This document shows positions 1 through 6,353 of a DNA stretch of 7,860 nucleotides, one piece after another. Position 1 is the stretch's first letter, and each line of letters begins with the position of its first letter. The translations under genes and the position numbers were made by a program. The stretch comes from a bacterium (GTDB lineage: Bacteria; Pseudomonadota; Alphaproteobacteria; Caulobacterales; Hyphomonadaceae), in NCBI GenBank assembly GCA_030824255.1, contig JAVBYB010000494.1, positions 1-7,860 of the forward strand. Direction: 5' to 3'. A model generated the notes under the pieces. That model did not search any database, was not told where the DNA came from, and saw only the letters and a program-made list of their open reading frames with translations.

Positions 1-556
1 CGTGCGCCGCGCCGCAGAACTCCGTGCACTGCCCGCGAAACACCCCCGCCGTGTCGGCCTGCAGGCGCAGCGTGTTGGTGCGCCCCGGCACCATGTCCAT
101 CTTGCCGCCCAGCTGCGGAATCCAGAAAGCGTGGATCACGTCCGCCGATTGCAACTCGAACGCCACCGTCCGCCCCACCGGCACGCGTATCTCGTTCGCC
201 GTTTCGAACAGCACGCGCTCGCCATCGAGGTAGTGTACCCGCCACCACCACATCTCGCCCGTCACACGGATGCGCAGGTCCGTCGGCTCTGCCCGCGCCA
301 TCACGCGATCCGTCACGCCCAGCGACCACGCCAGCAGTCCCGACAGCACGACCGCCGGAAAGATCAACCCGCCCACAACCACCAGGCCGGGTCGCCCGAC
401 AATCCGCTTCAGCGTCCCGCGAGCGAATACCGCGGCAACTGTAAATCCGATTACAGCAATCAGGACGGCAAACATCGCCGCGATGAGCAACCAGGAAAGG
501 TCGCTCAGCGGCTGCGCAAACGGCCCGGCCGGATCCAGCGCTATGATTGATTGCAT
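1..556 (-). CDS. coxB: Cytochrome c oxidase subunit II, CoxB (3' end beyond window)
   Basis: This is subunit II of a haem-copper oxidase, which takes electrons from cytochrome c at its CuA centre on the outer face of the inner membrane and passes them to subunit I. Reading leftward from the ATG at 556-554, 185 codons are in the window. Two membrane helices lie at about residues 22-44 and 57-80, followed by the periplasmic cupredoxin domain with the aromatic patch MWWW (102-105). CuA ligands are visible: H142 (in DVIHAFW), C177 and C181 (CTEFCG) and H185; the final Met ligand lies past the edge. The start is fixed by a GGAGA ribosome site 7 nt upstream and the lack of another ATG/GTG/TTG nearby in frame. 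No signal peptide or lipobox is seen before helix 1, although some relatives have one. It diverges from the cytochrome c gene. The family call is secure; the oxidase type (aa3 or caa3) is not settled. Confidence 0.95.
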   Translation of the reverse strand, partial: MQSIIALDPAGPFAQPLSDLSWLLIAAMFAVLIAVIGFTVAAVFARGTLKRIVGRPGLVVVGGLIFPAVVLSGLLAWSLGVTDRVMARAEPTDLRIRVTGEMWWWRVHYLDGERVLFETANEIRVPVGRTVAFELQSADVIHAFWIPQLGGKMDMVPGRTNTLRLQADTAGVFRGQCTEFCGAAH

Positions 557-563
557 GTCCCGG

Positions 564-568
564 TCTCC
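564..568 (-). promoter_or_regulatory. Ribosome binding site of coxB
   Basis: GGAGA on the minus strand, 7 nt before the coxB ATG. It supports the 556 start and the short N-terminus of this subunit II. Confidence 0.6.
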
Positions 569-573
569 GTTGC

Positions 574-602
574 CGGAACTCGCCAGCGTCTGGTGAGTTC
601 CG
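574..602. promoter_or_regulatory. 29-bp palindrome in the coxB/cytochrome c divergent spacer
   Basis: Two 13-base arms, CGGAACTCGCCAG (574-586) and CTGGTGAGTTCCG (590-602), are separated by CGT. They are inverted repeats with one mismatch (G582 opposite T594), which would be a G-U pair in a rightward transcript. The element fills most of the 52-bp spacer between two divergent starts, ending 6 bp before the cytochrome ATG and 17 bp before the coxB ATG. It could be an operator shared by both promoters, or an RNA hairpin near the 5' end of a transcript. No regulator family is recognised. The symmetry is seen directly; the function is inferred. Confidence 0.55.
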
Positions 603-608
603 ATACAA

Positions 609-1247
609 ATGTGGCGGGCGATAATTTTCCTGACAACGATCGGTGCGGCGGTGAGCTTGCTCGCCGCCTGCAATGCGCCCGTGGCCGATCCGCCGACGCT
701 CGCAGGGGAAGCAGTCGCCTTCGGCGCAGGCGCTGGCGGCGCGCGTGATGCATGCTTCACCTGTCACGGCCTGAAGGGGGAGGGCGATGGCCCTGTCCCC
801 GCGCTCGCAGGACTTTCCTCCGGCTACATGCTGAAACAGCTCAAGGACTATGCGGACCAGTGGCGTGACGATGACATCATGACGCCCATCGCGGCCCGCC
901 TGTCCGACGCCGACCGGATCGTCGTCGCCGACTATTACGCAGGCCTTCCTCCGTTGCGGAAAGGCGCTGCGCCTGCCGATGGCTCTGCCGCGAGTCTCTT
1001 CATTGAAGGCGATCCCGCTCGCGCGCTCGAACCCTGCGCCGCCTGCCACGTTGTGGGCGGCAAGGATTTCGGTATCGCCACGCCCATCCTCGCAGGCCAG
1101 CCCGCCCGCTATGTCCGCGACCAGTTGCTGGCGTGGAAGGAAAGCCGACGCCGCAACGACGCGCGCGACGTGATGGGCGGCATCGCTCGCAAGCTCACAC
1201 CCGAAGAGATCGACAGCCTCGCCCGCCATATCGAGGCCATGCCGTGA
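609..1247 (+). CDS. Diheme c-type cytochrome lipoprotein (cytochrome c4-like)
   Basis: This 212-residue protein is probably a membrane-tethered electron carrier in the periplasm, delivering electrons to the oxidase encoded next door. The N-terminus is a lipoprotein signal with lipobox LAAC and Cys21 as the predicted acylation site. Two haem c sites follow: CFTCH (C49, C52, H53) and CAACH (C143, C146, H147). Likely Met axial ligands are M91 (DIMTPIAARLSD) and M189 (VMGGIARKLT), each followed by the helix typical of cytochrome c4/c553 repeats (for example YYAGL). The protein is thus two tandem class I cytochrome domains. No clear Shine-Dalgarno precedes the ATG, but the start is supported because the signal peptide begins there. 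It overlaps the ctaG start (ATGCCGTGAG), so the two are likely translationally coupled. A c4-like role is inferred from the two-domain layout. Confidence 0.9.
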   Translation: MWRAIIFLTTIGAAVSLLAACNAPVADPPTLAGEAVAFGAGAGGARDACFTCHGLKGEGDGPVPALAGLSSGYMLKQLKDYADQWRDDDIMTPIAARLSDADRIVVADYYAGLPPLRKGAAPADGSAASLFIEGDPARALEPCAACHVVGGKDFGIATPILAGQPARYVRDQLLAWKESRRRNDARDVMGGIARKLTPEEIDSLARHIEAMP

Positions 1248-2194
1248 GACGCCTCGCCCTTCCTGTGCTGGCTCCTCTCGCGCTCATCCTGGGCCTCGCG
1301 CCGCCCGCCTTTGCCCATGGTGACGGCCTGCCGATCTCGCCCGCCGAGATCTGGCATCACTGGAGCTTCGATCCGCTCGTCTGCATCCCCATTCTGCTGG
1401 GTCACTGGCTGTATGGCCGGGGCGTAGGCCGCGCCTGGAGGCAGGCCGGCGTTGGCCGCGTCATCCCGCGCTGGCGCGTCGCCTGCTTTCTGGCGGGCGA
1501 ACTCGTGCTGGTCGTCGCCTTGATCTCCCCGCTCGATCCTCTCGGCGAAACGCTTCTGTCAGCTCACATGGCGCAGCATATCCTGCTGACCGCCCTCGCG
1601 CCGCCGCTGCTCCTGCTGGGCGCGCCCGTCCTCGCATGGACATGGGCCCTGCCGCGCGCCTGGCGCCGCGTGGGTACTGCGCCGCTCGTACGCGTCGTGG
1701 CTATTTTGCTCGACGCGCTTTCAGGTCCGCTGGTTGCGAGTCTGATTGCTTCCGCCGTGATGTGGGCCTGGCACGCACCGGCCTTGTTCGAGGCTGCGCT
1801 CGAGAACAGCACGGTGCACACGCTCGAACACACAACTTTCTTTCTCGGCGCCGTGATTGGCTGGCGTGCAGCCCTGTCGCCCCACACGTCGGCAATCGCT
1901 GCGGCCATCAGCACACTGCTCGTCTTCATGGCTGGGGGCATGCTTGGCGGTGTGCTCAGCCTCGCGCCTGTTCCGCTGTACGACTGGTACGGCAACAGTG
2001 CGCTGTTCTGGTCCATCTCGCCGCTCGAAGATCAGCAGATTGCCGGCCTTCTCATGTGGGTCATCGCCGGCAGCATTTACCTGGCGGCCTTTGCGATCTT
2101 CGCCTTTCGTGCAGCTGACCCTTCGGGCTCTGGCCGATCCCCGCCCAGCCATGGGATCATCCGCGCCAGCACATCGTCACGATCGACAAAGTGA
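1244..2194 (+). CDS. ctaG: Cytochrome c oxidase assembly protein, CtaG/Caa3_CtaG family
   Basis: This polytopic inner-membrane protein belongs to the Caa3_CtaG family, linked to copper delivery and assembly of haem-copper oxidases. The chosen start is the GTG at 1244, which overlaps the stop of the cytochrome gene. It gives 316 residues beginning with a clean signal-like segment that ends AFA/HGDG at 24/25; the frame stays open further upstream, but that stretch lies inside the cytochrome gene. Family marks are the histidine-rich motifs HMAQH (H108, H112), WAWHAP (H177), HTLEH (H192, H196) and the late EDQQIAGLLMW block, set among about six to seven hydrophobic helices. These histidines are candidate metal ligands. 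The last ~30 residues form a polar Ser/Arg-rich tail encoded opposite the end of the b561 gene. It is not the unrelated Cox11-type protein also called CtaG. Confidence 0.9.
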   Translation: MRRLALPVLAPLALILGLAPPAFAHGDGLPISPAEIWHHWSFDPLVCIPILLGHWLYGRGVGRAWRQAGVGRVIPRWRVACFLAGELVLVVALISPLDPLGETLLSAHMAQHILLTALAPPLLLLGAPVLAWTWALPRAWRRVGTAPLVRVVAILLDALSGPLVASLIASAVMWAWHAPALFEAALENSTVHTLEHTTFFLGAVIGWRAALSPHTSAIAAAISTLLVFMAGGMLGGVLSLAPVPLYDWYGNSALFWSISPLEDQQIAGLLMWVIAGSIYLAAFAIFAFRAADPSGSGRSPPSHGIIRASTSSRSTK

Positions 2195-2718
2195 TGCTTC
2201 AGGCCCGCGCCAACATGCAGCGCGATGAACCCCACCATTCCCCAGACAAGCACAAAGTGCACCCGCTCCATCAGGTGTTCCAGCTGTGCACGCGCGACGA
2301 CATCCATGTCGCGAAAGCCCGTCAGCCCCAGCGCCCTTTCCATCGTCTCCGGCGCCGTCGCCCCGATCATCAGAAGGCCGCTCAAAGGCAGGGCGATCAT
2401 CAGCGCATAAAGCGCCCAGTGTGTCAGCTCTGCTGCTAGATGCTGCCAGCCGGGCAGATCCTCGGGCGCCTCCAGCCTCGGCGCCACGAAGGGAGCGATG
2501 ATCCGCCATCCCAGCCGAAGGAATGCCACCAGCATGATCGCCGCGCCCAGCTGCGCATGAATGACATAGGCGTCGGCCTTTTCGTACCCCGCCATCATGG
2601 CGGACGTGCGCCATCCCCACCACAGCTGTACGAACACCATCGCCGCCATCAGCCAGTGAAAGAAAATGCCGATGGGGTGATAGTGCGGGGACGCGTCGGT
2701 TTCTGCTCGTTTGCTCAT
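2077..2718 (-). CDS. cybB: Cytochrome b561 (CybB family)
   Basis: This is a four-helix inner-membrane di-haem b protein of the CybB/COG3038 family, which moves electrons between quinol and periplasmic or membrane partners. From the ATG at 2718-2716 it has 213 residues. The first helix carries H21 in GIFFHW and is followed by H54 (VIHAQLG), H154 (RVHFVL) and H168 (IALHVGAG); their spacing matches the four usual haem-ligand positions of the family. The segment KHHFVDRDDVLARMIPW after the last helix is a strong family signature. An in-frame ATG at 2745-2743 would add nine residues (MSGGCGLQA) but has no ribosome site, whereas AGGCG sits just before 2718, so the shorter form is preferred. Its 3' end overlaps ctaG by 118 bp on the opposite strand. 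The physiological partner is unknown; the location suggests the oxidase chain. Confidence 0.92.
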   Translation of the reverse strand: MSKRAETDASPHYHPIGIFFHWLMAAMVFVQLWWGWRTSAMMAGYEKADAYVIHAQLGAAIMLVAFLRLGWRIIAPFVAPRLEAPEDLPGWQHLAAELTHWALYALMIALPLSGLLMIGATAPETMERALGLTGFRDMDVVARAQLEHLMERVHFVLVWGMVGFIALHVGAGLKHHFVDRDDVLARMIPWLGGDRPEPEGSAARKAKIAKAAR

Positions 2719-2912
2719 CGCCTGAAGCCCACAACCCCCGCTCATTTACTGAAATCGACTGGACTCTAACGAGCTAGATGATGGCGTGTTCCCGGAGGGC
2801 CTCGTTGATCGTTCAAAGGGCACCCGCGTGCAGCTCCAGATTTTCGCCGGCGGCCGACACGCGCCGCCATTAGGAGTCAAACTGCACAAGACGCAGTCGC
2901 CATAATCCGATA
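2719..2912. other. Divergent spacer between cybB and the TIR-WD40 gene
   Basis: No gene is seen here. It must hold the leftward cybB promoter and the rightward promoter of the TIR gene. A GGCGGC/GCCGCC inverted repeat (2849-2854 and 2863-2868, 8-nt loop) is present but could be chance in GC-rich DNA. AGGAG at 2872-2876 lies too far from any start codon to act as a normal ribosome site for the TIR gene. Confidence 0.5.
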
Positions 2913-2914
2913 AT
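2909..2914 (+). promoter_or_regulatory. Possible -10 element, leaderless start of the TIR gene
   Basis: GATAAT, one base from the sigma-70 consensus, overlaps the first ATG (2913) of the reading frame. The second in-frame ATG at 2922 lies 7 nt after it, where a transcript would begin, so a leaderless mRNA starting at 2922 is possible. No good -35 is visible 17 nt upstream. A second similar hexamer, CATAAT, is at 2901-2906. Confidence 0.3.
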
Positions 2915-5879
2915 GTCAGCCATGTTTCTGTGGGGGCGGCATTTGGACGGGGGCAAGAAAAGCTATCGCGCATTTATAAGCTACTCGCAGCAGGACGGGG
3001 GATGGGGAAAGCGGCTCCATTCTTGGCTTGAATCCTATCGCCTGCCCGCCGGCGTGGCCGAAGAACTTGCGCCCTCGCGGCGGCTCGGTCGTTTCTTTCG
3101 CGACGATGAAGAAATGGCCGCCGCCGCAGACATTGCGACGCTGGTCGAAAGGTCGATCGAGGCGTCTGAAAGTCTCATCGTCATCTGCTCACCGCGATCC
3201 GCCCGGTCCAAATGGGTCGAGGCAGAAATCCAGCATTTCAGGCGAACCGGACGCGGTGGCAAAGTCTTCGCCGTCATCGTCGACGGCGTTCCCAATTCGG
3301 GTGATCCCGGTACCGAGTGTTTTCCCAAGGCGCTTCGCGCCGGCGCAGATCCCGACGATCCGCGGGCCTTGCCAATCGAGCCTCTCGGGCTCGACATACG
3401 CAAGGATGGCCGCGCACGTGCGTGCGCACGGCTGGCGGCCGGCATGCTCGACGTCGACTTCGACGATCTCTGGCAGCGGGACAGGCGGCGAGCCTATGCC
3501 CGCCAGCGTGTTGTGCTGGCAGCGTCCACGATTGTGAGCGCGGCATTTGCCGCCCTTGCTGCAGCATCGGTGTTCTTCGGGATCCGCGCCAACGAGAATG
3601 CAAAGTCGGCGCAGATAAATCTAACCCGCTTTTTCGCCGAGCGTGCTTGGCAGAGGATGGAGGAGGGTGATGCCCTTGCTGCGGCAAGGTATGCGCTCGC
3701 AGGCAGCCGTCTGTCGCCTGAGAATGCCCGGTCCTACCAGGCCGCGCTTGGAGCCGTAATGCAGGTTAGCGGCGAAAGCCTGCCTTCATTGGTTCACGAT
3801 GGTGGTATCTCGACGGCTGCATTCTCATCCGACACATCGCGCATCGTTACCGCTAGTTCGGACGGGACCGCCAAGATCTGGAGCTCCGATGATGGGCGGC
3901 TCCTTCACGTCTTAAAGGGCCATGACGGGCGCGTGAATTTTGCCGCGTTCTCGCCGGACGACAGTCAGGTCGCGACTGCGGGCGCCGATGGTCAAGTGAT
4001 CATCTGGAATGTCAGCGACGGAGCACGCGTGCTGAGTCTGCCGGGTAGTGGCGCGCCCATGGGCATGATCGCATTCTCCGCTGACGGTCGGCGGCTTGCT
4101 GCAGCAGGTAATGACGGTAGTGGCATGATCTGGAGCATGGGTCAAAAGGCGCAGCCTGTCACGCTGTCTGGTCACACGGACAGGGTCAGGAGTATTGCAT
4201 TTTCTGCTGATGGCAGGCGCGTGGCGACCGCCAGCTATGACATGACGGCGGCTGTCTGGAATGCGGAAGATGGGCAACGCCTCCACGTTCTTGAGGGTCA
4301 TGAGGGTCGCGTCTACACGGCCGCGTTTTCGCCTGACGGAAAGCGCATCGTCACCGCAAGCGCTGATCGAACGGCGCGTATCTGGAATTCGCAAACCGGA
4401 GCGGGCCTTCACACGCTGAAGGGACACAAGCTCGAAGTCTGGAGCGCGATTTTCTCACCAGACGGCGATCTTGCGGTTACGACGAGCGTCGATACGTCCG
4501 CCATCGTATGGAATGCGCGCGATGGTCGCCAGCTTGCGACATATCCGGATCACACACTTGCAGTACGGAAGGCGTCATTCTCGCCGGACAGTCTCCGCGT
4601 TGTCACCGCTAGCGATGACGGCACGGCGAGAGTGTGGACGGCGCGAACTGCAGAGCCGCTTGCAACACTCAGTGGCCACAGCGAGTCCATCCGGGACGTA
4701 GTGTTTTCCAGCGACGGCCATCGTATTCTGACGGCGAGCGACGATCGTAGCGCCAAGGTCTGGGATTCTGGAAAAGGACGTCTCCTGCTAAGCGCAACAG
4801 GTCACGACAGAGAGGCATGGTACGCCGAGTTTTCGCCCAATGGCGAGCGGCTTGTAAGCGCCAGCGGCGACAGAACAGCGCGCATCTGGGATTCTCGTTC
4901 AGGAGAACTTCTCGTCACGATCGCAGGTCATGGTGATGAAGTATCTGGCGCAGCATTCTCTCCCGACGGACAGCACATCGCGACGGCCAGCAGGGACAAG
5001 ACCGCGCGCATATGGAACGCAGGTAGCGGCCGCCAGATGCTGGTCCTGGCGGGCCACGCCGAATGGGTCATCAGCGCTGCCTATTCGCCCAATGGTCGCC
5101 AGATTGTCACGGCAAGCGCGGACAACACCGCGCGAATCTGGAACGCAGCCGATGGTTCTCTTGTGCGGACGCTCACCGGACACGACAACTGGGTGCGCGG
5201 CGCCGCTTTTTCTTCAGATGGCCTTCTTGTTGTGACCGCCAGCGAAGATGAGACCGCCAAGGTCTGGGATGTCTCCACGGGGGAGGTGATCTCGACAATG
5301 AAGGGGCATGAAGCTGGTGTCGGCACCGCCGCGATGTCTCCGGACGGCGAGCGGGTGCTCACGGCCAGTGATGATGGCGCCGCGCGGATTTGGCGATGGC
5401 GTGACGCAAAATCTCTCGCAACGCTCAATGCAGGGAAGGGGTGGATTTCCTCCGCCGCTTTCTCGCCTGACGGGGAGCGGATCGTGACGGCGAACCAGGA
5501 CAAGTCAGCCAGCATCTGGGATTCGGGAGACGGGCGCCTCTTGGTCTCGCTGTCGGGACATGCAGACGCAGTTTATGGGGCGACATTCTCGGCCGATGGC
5601 GACAGGATTGTCACCGCCAGCGGAGACCACACCATCAAGGTCTGGGACGTGTCGCGCGTAATGCAGGACTGGCCGAGACTTGCAGCTGATGCGTGCAACT
5701 TGTTGCTCGGTGCTCACGGGCGTCGCTTTTCGCAACTCGCGATTGATGCTGACCCGCTGCTGGCGTCGGAATGGCTGGACCCTGCCCGAGACGTCTGTGA
5801 AGGAATTGATGGCGCGGCTTCAATCGCGACGCTTCGCGATCGCGCGGGGTTGCAGCCGGAAACGCCTTTGTCCCGCTAA
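2913..5879 (+). CDS. TIR domain - single membrane helix - 15-blade WD40 receptor-like protein
   Basis: This 988-residue protein is probably a membrane-anchored TIR sensor or effector. The TIR domain spans about residues 18-125: box 1 YRAFISYSQQD, then FFRDDEE and VICSPRSARSKWVEAEI. The WxxxE spacing (W101, E105) matches the catalytic glutamate of NAD-cleaving TIR domains. A charged block at 139-199 (PLGLDIRKDGRARA, then LDVDFDDLWQRDRRRA) is the juxtamembrane segment common in proteobacterial TIR-membrane proteins. One helix lies at 200-224. Residues 237-283 (AERAWQRMEEGDALAAARYAL) resemble the helical linker placed before WD40 arrays in STAND proteins. Fifteen blades of about 42 residues follow (294-913; consensus AFSPDGxRIVTASxDxTARIW), then a 75-residue tail with C928 and C962. 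Six Arg before the helix predict TIR inside and the propellers in the periplasm. No NTPase domain is present. The start could be 2913 or 2922; neither has a ribosome site. NADase activity and an immune role are inferences. Confidence 0.93.
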   Translation: MSAMFLWGRHLDGGKKSYRAFISYSQQDGGWGKRLHSWLESYRLPAGVAEELAPSRRLGRFFRDDEEMAAAADIATLVERSIEASESLIVICSPRSARSKWVEAEIQHFRRTGRGGKVFAVIVDGVPNSGDPGTECFPKALRAGADPDDPRALPIEPLGLDIRKDGRARACARLAAGMLDVDFDDLWQRDRRRAYARQRVVLAASTIVSAAFAALAAASVFFGIRANENAKSAQINLTRFFAERAWQRMEEGDALAAARYALAGSRLSPENARSYQAALGAVMQVSGESLPSLVHDGGISTAAFSSDTSRIVTASSDGTAKIWSSDDGRLLHVLKGHDGRVNFAAFSPDDSQVATAGADGQVIIWNVSDGARVLSLPGSGAPMGMIAFSADGRRLAAAGNDGSGMIWSMGQKAQPVTLSGHTDRVRSIAFSADGRRVATASYDMTAAVWNAEDGQRLHVLEGHEGRVYTAAFSPDGKRIVTASADRTARIWNSQTGAGLHTLKGHKLEVWSAIFSPDGDLAVTTSVDTSAIVWNARDGRQLATYPDHTLAVRKASFSPDSLRVVTASDDGTARVWTARTAEPLATLSGHSESIRDVVFSSDGHRILTASDDRSAKVWDSGKGRLLLSATGHDREAWYAEFSPNGERLVSASGDRTARIWDSRSGELLVTIAGHGDEVSGAAFSPDGQHIATASRDKTARIWNAGSGRQMLVLAGHAEWVISAAYSPNGRQIVTASADNTARIWNAADGSLVRTLTGHDNWVRGAAFSSDGLLVVTASEDETAKVWDVSTGEVISTMKGHEAGVGTAAMSPDGERVLTASDDGAARIWRWRDAKSLATLNAGKGWISSAAFSPDGERIVTANQDKSASIWDSGDGRLLVSLSGHADAVYGATFSADGDRIVTASGDHTIKVWDVSRVMQDWPRLAADACNLLLGAHGRRFSQLAIDADPLLASEWLDPARDVCEGIDGAASIATLRDRAGLQPETPLSR
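3792..5651 (+). repeat. Fifteen WD40 repeats within the TIR gene
   Basis: A coding repeat of about 126 bp runs fifteen times, each unit ending in a Trp-containing IW or VW strand. Blades 5, 9, 10 and 11 are closest to each other and share DNA such as accgcgcg followed by atctggaa, suggesting more recent copying. Blades 3, 6 and 13 have drifted most. Fifteen blades would fold as two propellers of seven and eight, or two of seven with one extra. The periodic DNA also creates open reading frames on the other strand and frames, which are not genes. Confidence 0.9.
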
Positions 5880-5887
5880 ATGATCGG

Positions 5888-6307
5888 TCAGTCTTTGTCG
5901 GGATCCTGAACCGGGCGACCGTTCCCGCCCGTGCCCCCGGTTCCGCTTGAGCCCGGCGTCATCGTTGTCGTGGGCGTAAGCACCGCAGGTGCGGCGACCA
6001 ATCCGGCAGTAGCGCCTACGCCTGGCGTGCCAGCCGTGCCAGCCGTGCCTGTGTCGAGCGCAGGGCGAGCTTCCGGAGCAACGGGTTCTTCCGTGTCTGC
6101 GTCCGAAGTTGCCGCAGCGCCTGCCTCATCAAATTCTTCGACGTCTTCAACGTCCTCGCCGTCTGTTTCCGCGTCCAAGTCGACGACAATCTCCTCCGGC
6201 GGTGCAACTGGAGGCTGGAATTCTCCTGCCCAGGCGGACATCGCGGCGAGGGCCGAAATGACGAGGGCGGAGCCGCCCACACGTGCTGGTCTCGAATGAA
6301 GCCGCAT
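5888..6307 (-). CDS. Small exported acidic low-complexity protein
   Basis: This is a hypothetical 139-residue protein of no recognised family. The N-terminus is a signal peptide (Arg-rich start, hydrophobic core, AWA/GEF cleavage at 27/28), so it should be exported. After a Pro-rich stretch comes PPEEIVVDLD and a strongly acidic run (14 Asp/Glu within residues 38-61). The rest is Thr, Gly, Ala and Pro-rich and probably unfolded, including a short repeat TAGTAGT. The EEIVV segment just after the signal peptide resembles a TonB box, but no receptor barrel follows. A strong GGGGAGG ribosome site 8 nt upstream decides the strand and start over the antisense open frame at 5931-6299. The stop lies 8 bp from the TIR gene's stop, convergent. 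It is downstream of the metallopeptidase gene on the same strand with a 124-bp gap, so co-transcription is possible but unproven. Confidence 0.72.
   Translation of the reverse strand: MRLHSRPARVGGSALVISALAAMSAWAGEFQPPVAPPEEIVVDLDAETDGEDVEDVEEFDEAGAAATSDADTEEPVAPEARPALDTGTAGTAGTPGVGATAGLVAAPAVLTPTTTMTPGSSGTGGTGGNGRPVQDPDKD
6032..6049. repeat. 9-bp tandem repeat inside the acidic protein gene
   Basis: AGCCGTGCC occurs twice in tandem (6032-6040, 6041-6049), with an imperfect third copy just before it (6023-6031). It encodes the TAGTAGT-type Thr-Ala-Gly run and, because the unit is a multiple of three, length changes would keep the frame. Confidence 0.7.
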
Positions 6308-6315
6308 GATGTTAG

Positions 6316-6322
6316 CCTCCCC
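6316..6322 (-). promoter_or_regulatory. Ribosome binding site of the acidic protein gene
   Basis: GGGGAGG on the minus strand, 8 nt before the ATG at 6307. This near-ideal site is the main reason to accept the leftward gene over the equally long low-complexity frame on the other strand. Confidence 0.75.
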
Positions 6323-6353
6323 GGATACGTCCGATTGTCCCGCAGCCTGATGC

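Noticed and set aside
1133..1243. Upstream extension of CtaG by 37 residues to the ATG at 1133.
   Set aside because: The extension is Arg-rich, lies wholly inside the cytochrome c gene and would bury the signal peptide; the GTG at 1244 fits better.
2849..2868. GGCGGC/GCCGCC inverted repeat upstream of the TIR gene as a terminator.
   Set aside because: No gene ends before it on either strand and no U-tract follows; short GC palindromes are common in such DNA.
3792..5651. The periodic DNA could be a CRISPR-like or satellite array.
   Set aside because: The period is about 126 bp, the units are coding and diverged, and each encodes a recognisable WD40 blade in one uninterrupted frame.
3912..5735. 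Several long open frames on the minus strand and in other frames across the WD40 region.
   Set aside because: They repeat with the 126-bp period of the real gene and have no ribosome sites; they are shadows of its repeats.
5931..6299. Rightward 122-residue Ser/Ala/Pro-rich open frame opposite the acidic protein.
   Set aside because: No ribosome site or signal sequence; it is the antisense shadow of the leftward gene, which has a strong ribosome site and a signal peptide.
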